Shown: positions 52,380-62,686 of the stretch, in pieces
Layout of the letters: the number at the start of each line of letters is the position of its first letter
Numbering within the stretch: position 1 is the first letter of the stretch
Source: CAJQQK01 sp965224225
GTDB taxonomy: Bacteria > Pseudomonadota > Alphaproteobacteria > Rhizobiales > Hyphomicrobiaceae
Direction: 5' to 3'
DNA: 64,000 nucleotides
Assembly: GCA_965224225.1 (NCBI GenBank)
Contig: CBDCZF010000035.1
Location: 310,001 to 374,000, forward strand
Translations under genes and position numbers: made by a program
Notes under the pieces: generated by a model
What the model saw: only the letters and a program-made list of their open reading frames with translations
Databases searched by the model: none
Told to the model about the DNA's origin: nothing

Positions 52380-52676
52380 ATGTGGAAACGGATTGCTATC
52401 GCGGTGACGTTGGCCGTGTCCGTCATTGCGAGCGGAGCGGCCGAGGCGCAGTGCCTGAACAAGGCCGCCGAAGCGACGGCGGCAAGCGAGAAGTCAGCCA
52501 AATGGTATGCGCTGGAGACCATGGTCCAGTCTGTCAGCTGGGGGCTTTGGCCAAGCTTCCTGGCTGACGGCAGTACGCCCGGCTACCGGATCACGAACGA
52601 GCGCTACCGGTGCTCGAAGGGGACGTTCGGCGTCACCTGCAGGGGCCAGGCGACGTTCTGTCCGGTCGCGAAATGA
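52380..52676 (+). CDS. Small secreted four-cysteine protein
   Basis: A 98-residue protein with a signal peptide (IAIAVTLAVSVIASGAAEA, cleavage near AQC). The mature part has cysteines in AQCLNKA, RYRCSKG, VTCRGQ and TFCPVAK, enough for two disulfides. I recognise no family. It starts 45 bases after the multicopper oxidase on the same strand and may be a periplasmic partner of it, but this rests on position only. Confidence 0.62.
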   Translation: MWKRIAIAVTLAVSVIASGAAEAQCLNKAAEATAASEKSAKWYALETMVQSVSWGLWPSFLADGSTPGYRITNERYRCSKGTFGVTCRGQATFCPVAK

Positions 52677-52724
52677 TCGGTTTCCGAAACAGGATGCATG
52701 CCACTCTGTGATAAGGTGTCGGCT

Positions 52725-53948
52725 ATGTCGATCGATCGATGTTACAACCTGGATGACTTTCGACGGCTGGCACGTCGCCGGCTGCCGTCTCCGCTGTTCC
52801 ATTTCATGGACGGCGGCGCCGATGACGAAGTGACGCTGCGGCGAAGCTCGAGCGCGTTCGATGACTGCCAGCTGGTCCCGAGTATGCTCGCCGATGTCGG
52901 AACGCTTGATCTTTCGACCAGGGTGCTCGGCGAGACCATCGACTGGCCGGTGATCATCGCGCCGACCGGCGTCAACCGGCTGTTTCATCACGACGGTGAG
53001 CGCGCCGTTGCGAGGGCCGCGGCACAGGCCGGCACGATCTATTCACTCTCGACCATGTCGAACGTGTCGATCGAGGAGATCGGCGGCCTGACCGAGGGGC
53101 CGAAATGTTTTCAAGTCTACGTGCACCGCGACCGCGGTCTCAGCCACGAATTCATCGAGCGCTGTCGCGCGGCAAAATTCTCATCGCTGTGCCTGACGGT
53201 CGACACGCTAGTTGCCGGCAACCGTGAGCGCGACCATCGCACCGGCATGGTGATGCCGCCGAAACTGACGCTCGCCTCGCTGATCAGTTTCGCTCTGCAT
53301 TGGCGTTGGGCCTGGAATTATCTGACGCACGATGCACCGGAGCTTGCCAATCTTGCAAACAACAAGCGAGCCGGCAACGACAAGCTGATTTCGGTGATCG
53401 ACTACGTCAACTCGCAATTCGACCCGTCGATCACCTGGGCCGATGCCGAAGACCTGATCAGGCTCTGGGATGGCCCGTTCGCCATCAAGGGGATCCTGTC
53501 GGCTGACGATGCGCGCCGAGCGGTCGACATCGGCGCAACCGCGATCCTGGTCTCCAACCATGGCGGGCGCCAGCTCGATGGGGCGCCATCGCCGTTCGAG
53601 TGCCTGGCCGATATCGTCGACGCGGTCGGCGATCGCGCCGATGTCATATTGGACGGTGGCATCAGGCGCGGATCGCATGTTCTGAAGGCGCTCGCGATGG
53701 GCGCCAGGGCCTGTTCGATCGGCCGCGGCTATCTTTACCCGCTCGCAGCCGGCGGCGAAGCCGGTGTCAGCCGGGCACTCGGCCGCCTGCGCAGCGAGAT
53801 CGAGCGCGACATGGTGCTGATGGGGGTTGACCGGCTCGCCAAGCTCGACCGTTCGCGTCTGCGCCTTACAGGGCTGGCGCGCGAACCGCTGGCCGAAACT
53901 CCTGCTGAGACATCCAGACGCCGGGAAATCGGCCGGGCGGTTGCCTGA
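52725..53948 (+). CDS. FMN-dependent alpha-hydroxy-acid dehydrogenase (LldD-like)
   Basis: A 407-residue TIM-barrel flavoenzyme that oxidises an L-2-hydroxy acid such as L-lactate or L-mandelate to the 2-keto acid. Key sites are FHFMDGGADDEVTLRR, IIAPTGVNRLFH, SLSTMSNVSIEEI, the active-site His/Arg in SNHGGRQLDGAPSPFE and the FMN-phosphate loop GGIRRGSHVLKALAMGA. The ATG at 52725 is preferred to 52698 because AAGGTG precedes it and the conserved N-terminus follows. It is 40 bases from an SDR on the same strand. The substrate is unresolved; lactate is the default guess. Confidence 0.87.
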   Translation: MSIDRCYNLDDFRRLARRRLPSPLFHFMDGGADDEVTLRRSSSAFDDCQLVPSMLADVGTLDLSTRVLGETIDWPVIIAPTGVNRLFHHDGERAVARAAAQAGTIYSLSTMSNVSIEEIGGLTEGPKCFQVYVHRDRGLSHEFIERCRAAKFSSLCLTVDTLVAGNRERDHRTGMVMPPKLTLASLISFALHWRWAWNYLTHDAPELANLANNKRAGNDKLISVIDYVNSQFDPSITWADAEDLIRLWDGPFAIKGILSADDARRAVDIGATAILVSNHGGRQLDGAPSPFECLADIVDAVGDRADVILDGGIRRGSHVLKALAMGARACSIGRGYLYPLAAGGEAGVSRALGRLRSEIERDMVLMGVDRLAKLDRSRLRLTGLAREPLAETPAETSRRREIGRAVA

Positions 53949-53988
53949 ATACCGATGCATTGAAATCTCAGCGGCAGGGAGGAATGAT

Positions 53989-54783
53989 ATGCGTCTCAGC
54001 GGCAAAGTTGCCATCGTCACAGGTGGCTCGCAGGGCATCGGTCGCGCGTGTGCCGAGCGGTTCGCCGCCGAGGGCGCCAAGGTGGTGATCGCCGACATTG
54101 CCGATAGTGCCGGCAAAGAGGTTGTCGATGCGATGACGGCGGCCGGGCGTTCCGCGCGTTATGTCCACACCAACGCTTCAGAGCGGCTGGACGTGCACAA
54201 TCTGATTGCGGTCGCCACCGAAGCCTACGGGCGCCTCGATATCATGATGACCGCAGCGGGCGTGATGGAATTCATGCCCTTCCTGGAGCTCGATGAAACG
54301 GAGTTCGATCGGGTGCTGCGTATCAATATGAAGGGCACGTTCCTATGTGCGCAGGCGGCCGCACGCCAAATGGTGCGCCAGCTCGAGAACAGCGACGGTC
54401 CACCCGGCACGATCATCACGGTGAGTTCGGTCAATGCCTGGTTCGGGTTGCCGAACAGCGTCGCCTACTCGGCCTCGAAAGGCGCCGTCATGCAGCTCAC
54501 GAAATCGATCGCAATCGCCCTTGCACCGCACGGTATCAGGGTCAACGCGATCGGGCCGGGTACCATCGAAACGGCGATGAGTGCCGTTCTGACCGAGAAC
54601 AAGGAAGCACGTGAAAAGGTGCTGCAGCGCACACCGCTGGGCCGGCTCGGCAAGGCGGAAGAGATGGCCGCGATCGCCGCCTGGCTCGCCTCGGATGAGG
54701 CAAGCTACATCACCGGCCAGACGATCTATGCCGACGGCGGGCGCATGCCGCTCAATCTGACGGTGCCGCTGGCCAAGGCGTAG
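53989..54783 (+). CDS. Short-chain dehydrogenase/reductase (SDR)
   Basis: A 264-residue classical SDR. The cofactor motif is TGGSQGIGRACAERF, the structural block is MMTAAGVMEF, and the catalytic Ser and Tyr-x3-Lys are in VSSVNAWFG and AYSASKGAV. The acidic residue after the second strand (IADIAD) favours NAD. The start at 53989 has GGGAGGAAT directly upstream; the longer frame from 53827 overlaps the preceding gene. Probably co-transcribed with the LldD-like enzyme and may act on a hydroxy/keto product of it; substrate unknown. Confidence 0.88.
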   Translation: MRLSGKVAIVTGGSQGIGRACAERFAAEGAKVVIADIADSAGKEVVDAMTAAGRSARYVHTNASERLDVHNLIAVATEAYGRLDIMMTAAGVMEFMPFLELDETEFDRVLRINMKGTFLCAQAAARQMVRQLENSDGPPGTIITVSSVNAWFGLPNSVAYSASKGAVMQLTKSIAIALAPHGIRVNAIGPGTIETAMSAVLTENKEAREKVLQRTPLGRLGKAEEMAAIAAWLASDEASYITGQTIYADGGRMPLNLTVPLAKA

Positions 54784-54873
54784 GGTTGGTTACAGATTGG
54801 ACCGTGCAGGGTTTCTCTTGCCTATGAAATCCCGACAGGTCCTGGCCTGGACCCAGGATACCAAGCGCTACGA

Positions 54874-55799
54874 CTAAACCGGCTTGTCATCCTCGTCGGG
54901 CTGGTCCTCAGCCCCAGCATCCTCGTCGGGCTGGTCGTCGGCGGCGGCAGCCAGATTGTCGCCTTCAGCACCGGCACCGGCAACCGCTTCGGCATCTGCT
55001 TCAGCTTCAGCTTCCGCTTCGTCCCCGGCAGCCGTCAGCCCCTGCAATTTGGCAAAAACGCGGGCGGCTTCATCGGCTTCCTCAGCCTTTTCGGCATCAG
55101 GCGCGGGTGCCGAAATATTGCCGAAGACGTTAGCGGCGCTTGGAGCCTCGTCGGGAATGTCAGGCTGCTCGCCGGTTCCCGGGATCTCATAGCCGGTCGT
55201 CTCGGCCGTCGGCAGCAGCGTGGCGCCGGCTTCGACCGGCAGGCCCATAGCGCGGCGTTCCTTCTCGACACGCTTGGCCGCCTTCTCGACCTCGGTGTCG
55301 AGATCAATCTGCGAGCATAGCCCCAAGGTGACGGGGTCCTGCGGGGCGAGATTGGCCGAATTCCAGTGCGTGCGATCGCGGATCTGCTGGATGGTCGGCT
55401 TGGTGGTGCCGACCAGGCGCATGATCTGGCTGTCTTTCAGTTCGCCGTGATTGCGCAGCAGCCACAAGACGGCGTTCGGCCGGTCCTGGCGCCGCGAGAG
55501 CGGCGTATAGCGTGGGCGCTTCTTGGTCTTGATCTCCGGGATCTTGACCTTCGAGACCGCCATCTTCAGGCGATAGTCGGGATCTTCCTCGCCCTTCGAG
55601 ATTTCATCGCGGGTCAATTCACCCGCCGTCACCGGGTTCTTGCCCCTGATGCCCTGGCGACATCGCCGTCGGCAATACCCTTCACCTCGAGCAGGTGCAT
55701 GCCGCAGTATTCAGCGATCTGCTCAAACGACAGCGAGGTATTGTCGACCAGCCAAACGGCTGTTGCTTTGGGCATCAAGGGCTGGCTGGCGTTGCTCAT
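54874..55799 (-). CDS. trcR: Cell-cycle transcriptional regulator TrcR (DUF1013), one frameshift
   Basis: A DUF1013 protein of about 308 residues, the family named TrcR and restricted to Alphaproteobacteria. The N-terminal part carries PKATAVWLVDNTSLSFEQIAEYCGMH, a helix-turn-helix-like region; the middle has RYTPLSRRQDRPNAVLWLL, LKDSQIMRLVGTTKPTIQQIRDRTHWNSANL and CSQIDLDTEVEKAAKRV; the C-terminus is an acidic Ala/Glu/Asp-rich tail. The frame breaks at the CCC of 55652-55654 on the plus strand, where one C is missing (expected VARGIRGKNPVTAGEL). The ATG at 55799 follows GGAG. The length is normal after correction. It probably controls cell-cycle genes by binding RNA polymerase or promoters; details are family knowledge. 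Confidence 0.85.
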
Positions 55800-56113
55800 G
55801 AGGGATCTCCGTCGGGCGCTGCGCAATCGGGTGCACGGGCTGCCTGGAAGTTGGCCGAACAAAAAGGGATCACCGGCATATAACGATGCGTCCGGCGTAA
55901 CGCAAGCATTTCGCGATTTTGGACCCGGAATTTGAGGGCACGAAACCGGTTTGCCTGGCCTTTGGCGAGCCGCTCGGATGCGATCTTTGGGCCGACTGTT
56001 GCAGGCCGGCGGTCACGTGGTATGTATGCAGCGCCCGGCGAATTTGTGCGCTGCGACAAGAGGTTCGCGCGAGGCACAGCGGGCGGTACGAACCGAGAGG
56101 GAAAGCGGTGCTC

Positions 56114-56569
56114 ATGTCGTCAGATCCAGCGCGAGAAGGCAGGAAAAGCCTGGGTTTCGAAGACATCGAGCTTGGAATGAGCGCGACGGTCGAGAACACC
56201 GTGACGGAAGGCGACATCCAGTCGTTCGCCGATATTTCGGGCGACTATAATCCCGTTCATCTCGATGCAGAGTATGCCGCCCAAACGCCGTTCAAAGCGC
56301 GCATCAGCCACGGCATGCTGACCGCAAGTTACATCTCGGCAGTGTTCGGCATGCGCCTGCCCGGGCCCGGTGCGATCTATGTTACCCAGACACTGAATTT
56401 CCGGCGGCCCGTCTGGATCGACGATCGGATCACGACGACGGTGCGCGTGGCCGAACTGTTTCCGGCCAAGAACCGGGTGCGTTTTGAGTGCGAGTGCGTC
56501 AACGGTGACGGTAAGTGCGTGCTCGAAGGCGAGGCCATGCTGATGGTGCCCGGCCGTGCCGATGGCTGA
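56114..56569 (+). CDS. MaoC-like (R)-specific enoyl-CoA hydratase
   Basis: A 151-residue hot-dog-fold hydratase. The hydratase-2 motif is ADISGDYNPVHLDAEYA, with the catalytic Asp and His, followed by ISHGMLTASYISAVFGMRLPGPG and TQTLNFRRPVWIDD. It hydrates trans-2-enoyl-CoA to (R)-3-hydroxyacyl-CoA, as PhaJ does in polyhydroxyalkanoate supply, or serves another CoA pathway. Start is either ATG 56114 or GTG 56108, the latter with GAGAGGG at better spacing. It is 66 bases before ribF; no functional link is obvious. Confidence 0.87.
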   Translation: MSSDPAREGRKSLGFEDIELGMSATVENTVTEGDIQSFADISGDYNPVHLDAEYAAQTPFKARISHGMLTASYISAVFGMRLPGPGAIYVTQTLNFRRPVWIDDRITTTVRVAELFPAKNRVRFECECVNGDGKCVLEGEAMLMVPGRADG

Positions 56570-56635
56570 GGTGGGGAACGCTCGGCCTCAATCGTCCCAA
56601 CACCCTTTTTTGCAAGGCAAGGTTTGGCAGCCCAG

Positions 56636-57627
56636 ATGAAGGTTTTCGAAAGCCCTGCAGTGGTCCCAGCTTGCGTGCACAATAGCGTGCTGGCGCTTGG
56701 CAATTTCGATGGCGTGCATCGCGGCCATCAGACGGTGATCGGCGAGGCCATACGGCTCGCCCGCCGTGAGGGCCGGCCGGCCGGCGTGATGACGTTCGAC
56801 CCTCATCCACGACGCTATTTCCAGCCGAACGCGACACTCTTCACGCTGACACCACCGGCATTCAAGCTCCAGCTTTTCGATGCACTCGGCTGCGATTATG
56901 CAGCCGTCCTGAAATTCGATGCGGGGCTCGCGGGCCTGAGCGGTGAAGCCTTCGTTCGCGATATCATCCATGCGACCTGGCGGGCCGGACACGTTGTCGT
57001 CGGCTACAACTTCTTTTTCGGCAAGGGTCGTAGCGGCAGTCCGCAGTTGCTCGAGGCACTCGGTCAGGAACTGGGCTTCGATGTGACGATCATGTCGCCG
57101 GCATCGGACGAGGATGAGGGGGAAGTGTTCTCGTCGAGCGCGGTGCGCGCCAATTTGCGGACCGGCGATGTGCGTGGCGCAGCCCACATACTCGGTTACT
57201 GGTGGGTGGTGAACGGCGTCGTCGAAAGCGGTGCCGGCGCGGTACGGGACTTGGCTATCCGACCGCAAACGTCATGCTGGATGCCGGCCAGGACCTGCAC
57301 CATGGCATCTATGCCGTCCGCGTCCGGGTCGACAACCGCCGGTTCGATGCGGCTGCCTATCTTGGCCGCCGCCCGACGTTCGACAACGGCATCGCCAAGC
57401 TCGAGGTTTTCATCTTCGATTTCGACCAGAACCTTTACGGACGCGAGATCAAGGTCGAACTCATCGATTTCATACGTCCGGACGAGGCCTTCGAAAGCGC
57501 CGAGGCACTGGTTCGCCAAATGGATGATGACTGTGCCAAGGCGCGGGAGATCCTAGCCGGGATCCACGAACACGATCCGATGACCCGCTATCCCATGGGC
57601 AAAGCCACGGCAGCGTTGTTCGATTAG
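56636..57627 (+). CDS. ribF: Bifunctional riboflavin kinase/FAD synthetase, one frameshift
   Basis: Makes FMN and FAD from riboflavin and ATP; about 330 residues after correction. The nucleotidyltransferase part has ALGNFDGVHRGHQTVI, VVGYNFFFGKGRSG and FSSSAVRANL; the kinase part has GLGYPTANV, YLGRRPTFDNG and LEVFIFDFDQNLYG. The two parts fall in different frames: near 57236-57238, GGCGCGG lacks one C relative to the expected codons of SGAGRGTGLGYPTAN. This is an essential function, so a base-calling error is most likely. The start ATG is at 56636; a TTG at 56624 is also in frame. Confidence 0.88.
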
Positions 57628-57831
57628 GCCGCAAACTCATAAACTCGTTCGGCGATAACAATTGCTTAGAACGAGAGGCAATCAGGCACTTCTGGATTTT
57701 GACATGCCGCAGCTGAGTGCATCACGGTTGATGCCCAGATTCTCGGCGATATCGCCGCTGCGCCTCATGATTCCAAGGCGCAGAATTTTAAAGTTGCCCT
57801 ATAGGCACAGCGGCAATTCAACGGAAATTTG

Positions 57832-57845
57832 CTGATCTACATCAG
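57832..57845. promoter_or_regulatory. FNR/FixK-like inverted repeat upstream of ompW
   Basis: CTGATCTACATCAG is a perfect 5-4-5 inverted repeat, differing from the TTGAT-N4-ATCAA consensus of FNR-family sites only at the outermost-but-one positions (CTGAT/ATCAG). It lies 134 bases before the ompW start. E. coli ompW is oxygen-regulated through FNR, which makes the position plausible. One site only; unproven. Confidence 0.4.
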
Positions 57846-57978
57846 TCTTTGACCGGGTGCTCCCATAGGCCAAATCAGGCTCTATGTGGGATGCAGATGA
57901 GTACGGTCGAAATGCTGTCGTGCACGGCTCTCGCTAGCAGCGAGATGGTGGGCACGATATGGGATGGAGCAAGTTGAG

Positions 57979-58665
57979 ATGACAAGACTTTTTGCAGCAC
58001 TTGCATTGGCGGCCAGTTTGGCAATTGGCAGCCACGCGACCACGGCAACAGCCGGCGACTATGGTGGTGACTTCATGATCCGGGTCGGTGGCAGCGTCGT
58101 CAATCCGGATTCAAGCGCAGACGTCTTTGCAGGCGGTGTGACAATTGCCGGAGCCGATGCAGAAGTGAGCACCGAAGTGATCCCATCGGCCACGCTCACC
58201 TACTTCTTCAATAAGAACTTCGCCGTCGAACTGTTCTGCTGCTTTGCCAAGCATGAGGTCGACGGCAGGGGAGCACTGGCAGGCTTCGATCTCGGTGATA
58301 CCTGGATCTTTCCGCCTGCATTGACCCTTCAATACCACTTCGACAGCATGAACGGCTTCAAGCCGTATGTTGGTGCCGGTGTTCAGTACATTGCCTTCTT
58401 CAGCGAAGGCAACAGCAGCTCACTTGGCGGCGCCGGCCTCGATATTGACGATGCTTTCGGGTTGACGCTGCAGGCCGGTGTCGATGTCGAGATCGGTTCC
58501 GGCTGGTATCTCAACGCCGACGTCAAGAAGACCTGGATCCAGGCCGACGCGAGTTGGAGCGGGACGAATATAACGGCCGATGTCGATATCGACCCATGGA
58601 TCTTCAGCGCAGGCATCGGCTATCGCTTCAACCTGTTCGGGGGATCGTCAAGATCCTTCAAGTAG
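57979..58665 (+). CDS. ompW: OmpW-family outer-membrane protein
   Basis: A 228-residue small outer-membrane beta-barrel. The signal peptide is LFAALALAASLAIGSHATTATA, cleaved near AGDYG. Family strings are IRVGGSVVNPDSS, EVIPSATLTYFFNKNFAVELFCC, FPPALTLQYHF, FKPYVGAGVQYIAFF and the terminal IFSAGIGYRFNLF. OmpW forms a hydrophobic channel for small molecules and is linked to anaerobic and iron responses. The ATG at 57979 is chosen over 57964 because GGATGGAG precedes it. An FNR-like site is upstream and a hairpin downstream. Confidence 0.88.
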   Translation: MTRLFAALALAASLAIGSHATTATAGDYGGDFMIRVGGSVVNPDSSADVFAGGVTIAGADAEVSTEVIPSATLTYFFNKNFAVELFCCFAKHEVDGRGALAGFDLGDTWIFPPALTLQYHFDSMNGFKPYVGAGVQYIAFFSEGNSSSLGGAGLDIDDAFGLTLQAGVDVEIGSGWYLNADVKKTWIQADASWSGTNITADVDIDPWIFSAGIGYRFNLFGGSSRSFK

Positions 58666-58696
58666 CGAGTTACGCGCAGAGCACTCGAGTGTCATT

Positions 58697-58723
58697 CGGC
58701 CGATCTCTGAGCGGGATCGGCCG
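58697..58723 (+). terminator. Hairpin downstream of ompW
   Basis: A perfect 9-bp inverted repeat (CGGCCGATC / GATCGGCCG) with a 9-base loop, followed by CTTCTTCT. The T-run is weak, so it may work partly or with Rho. It separates ompW from the convergent mutase gene. Confidence 0.55.
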
Positions 58724-58826
58724 CTTCTTCTGCCGGAACTGCATCTCGCAATGCGCCAGTCTTAGAGCGTTGGGAGATTGCCAGCGGGTGTTCCACCGCA
58801 TTGTCCAACGATCGATCGACGTCCGG

Positions 58827-61025
<2,199 letters not shown>

Positions 61026-61166
61026 GGTGCTTGATCGTGCTTGTGCTGAGAGATGATGGATGCTGTGCGCTGCATCATACAGCAATGGTTCTTCCGACAC
61101 CATGACCGGCAAAACAGCACCCGGGTGACCTGCGGGATCGATCCCGGCTGCGGCAGAGCCTCTAGG

Positions 61167-62006
61167 TTAACCGAATGCGACGGAGGGCGGCAGGGCATCG
61201 CGGATCAGCCGACCTGCGACCACCATCTCCGGACTGGTGCGCCGATAGGTGGTCATGACGGATGCAAAGAAGTCCTGATCGGTTTGCTCAGGCAACGCCC
61301 GGGGACCCGCTGGGGCCGGGAGGGCGGCAATGACGTTGCCGGACGTCTTGTCGATGGCGGTGCGCAGATCATCGAATGCCCGAAGGACCGGCGGCTCTCC
61401 GAGGCGCGGTGCAAGTACGGCAGCAAAATGCGCCAGAAGCGCCGGCCAGTTCGCGAGCATGCAATAGAGACCCGGCACGAATGGCCTGCCGTCCATGTCG
61501 GTTGCAAAAACCTTGAGCAACTCGTGCTCGCTCTGGTCGGGTCGCCCGAATGGGATCATGGCCGGCAACTCGGGTAGCGAGGTCGGCGGCGACCATGCAC
61601 TGGTGTATTCGTCTGGCGCGACACCTGGTTGCTCGCCGGCAAGCAAGCGGGCGACGAGAGCGCCGACCATCATGTTGACGGGGGCTACGCGAATGAAATT
61701 CTCGGCCACCGCGCGAATCTGCACGAGATCACGGTCGTCGAGGCCCCAGGCTGCGATTGCTGCAGGCGGTATCGGATCAAGTGGCGGAAACACCAAGTCC
61801 GCGCTGCATTGCCAGCCAGCCTGCTGTACATAGCCTGCGCGCAAACCGGGGCCAACCGCGTGCCAGGCCCAGCGCAGGAAATCAGGACGGGTCGCCAGCA
61901 CCCGGTAAATCGCTGAGACGTAGGGGACGCCGTAAAGGCCGCGGATTTCTGCGTAAATCTCGACCAACTCGCCGCTGACGTTGTCTTCGCCGACTTCCTG
62001 CACCAT
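61167..62006 (-). CDS. DehI-like protein (2-haloacid dehalogenase family), catalytic residues apparently not conserved
   Basis: A 279-residue mostly helical protein resembling DehI, the non-stereospecific 2-haloacid dehalogenase, in its two-repeat organisation: VSGELVEIYAEIRGLYGVPYVSAIYRVLATRPDFLRWAW in pieces at the N-terminus, and GLYCMLANWPALLAHFAAVLAPRL in the second half. From memory of DehI, the catalytic Asp precedes a similar ALANWP segment; here that position is Leu. The Asn site also looks changed. Dehalogenase activity is therefore doubtful. The ATG at 62006 is preferred; 62027 is an alternative. It is upstream of the mutase on the same strand with a 140-base gap. Confidence 0.62.
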   Translation of the reverse strand: MVQEVGEDNVSGELVEIYAEIRGLYGVPYVSAIYRVLATRPDFLRWAWHAVGPGLRAGYVQQAGWQCSADLVFPPLDPIPPAAIAAWGLDDRDLVQIRAVAENFIRVAPVNMMVGALVARLLAGEQPGVAPDEYTSAWSPPTSLPELPAMIPFGRPDQSEHELLKVFATDMDGRPFVPGLYCMLANWPALLAHFAAVLAPRLGEPPVLRAFDDLRTAIDKTSGNVIAALPAPAGPRALPEQTDQDFFASVMTTYRRTSPEMVVAGRLIRDALPPSVAFG

Positions 62007-62686
62007 GTCATTCCCACTCCCCCGCATTCCAAATTCAACAGTGCAATCAATCTGTTACCTCTGCAATCCTGGTGTTTTGGCATGATGCGGAATTAACACA
62101 ATAATTCAATTTTGGACCGCTGATCAGCGGTCGCCGCTTGCGGCAATTCTTTCAAAGTTTTTAAGTGGGGATCTAGCGCCAATTCCGATTGACGCAAATT
62201 GATTTATTTACCAGTGCCTTGCGCAGATCAAAGCCACGATGATCCCGCAAGTCAAAGAATGTGTGGACGGTTTTCCACCGTTCACCCGTACGGATAAGCA
62301 CCTGTGTGCTTTGCGTTCCACGTGTGGCCACGACACCCGAACGCAACCGTGCGTAGCCGGCCAAGTGCCCATGCCGGCGCAAACTCTCATCCCTTCGTCG
62401 GGTGGGAGGTTTGAAAGTTTTGCGTGTGGGGCTTCGTGGCATTTGCCTCGACGCGCAAGGGTTCGGGTGGTGCGGATGCTTGCGTAACGAGGCCGCCCCC
62501 CGAACCCCCTCCAACTTTGAGAAATGCCACGGGGCGCTGTGCCGGCAGTACCGGGACAGCGGTTTGGGAGTGACGTTTAGCGCATGGGGCGCAAGCGTCT
62601 GTGTGGCGGTGCGCGGGCAATTCTGACATGCCTTGCGGGCCCGAACAGGCGACTGCGCTCTAGTTCGCGTGAAAGCGAGTGTGGTC
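62007..62686. other. Long divergent intergenic region before the adhesin gene
   Basis: About 680 bases without a convincing gene. 62080-62215 is AT-rich and contains a perfect 18-base palindrome (GACCGCTGATCAGCGGTC, 62115-62132), likely a regulator site or hairpin. 62220-62680 is GC-rich with G/C runs near 62490-62510. Short open frames on both strands overlap each other and none has a ribosome-binding site or recognisable protein features. This may be a long 5' leader of the adhesin mRNA. I could not match it to a known riboswitch. Confidence 0.5.

Noticed and set aside
62200..62680. Short open frames on both strands before the adhesin
   Set aside because: They overlap each other in several frames, lack ribosome-binding sites and show no signal, motif or family resemblance.
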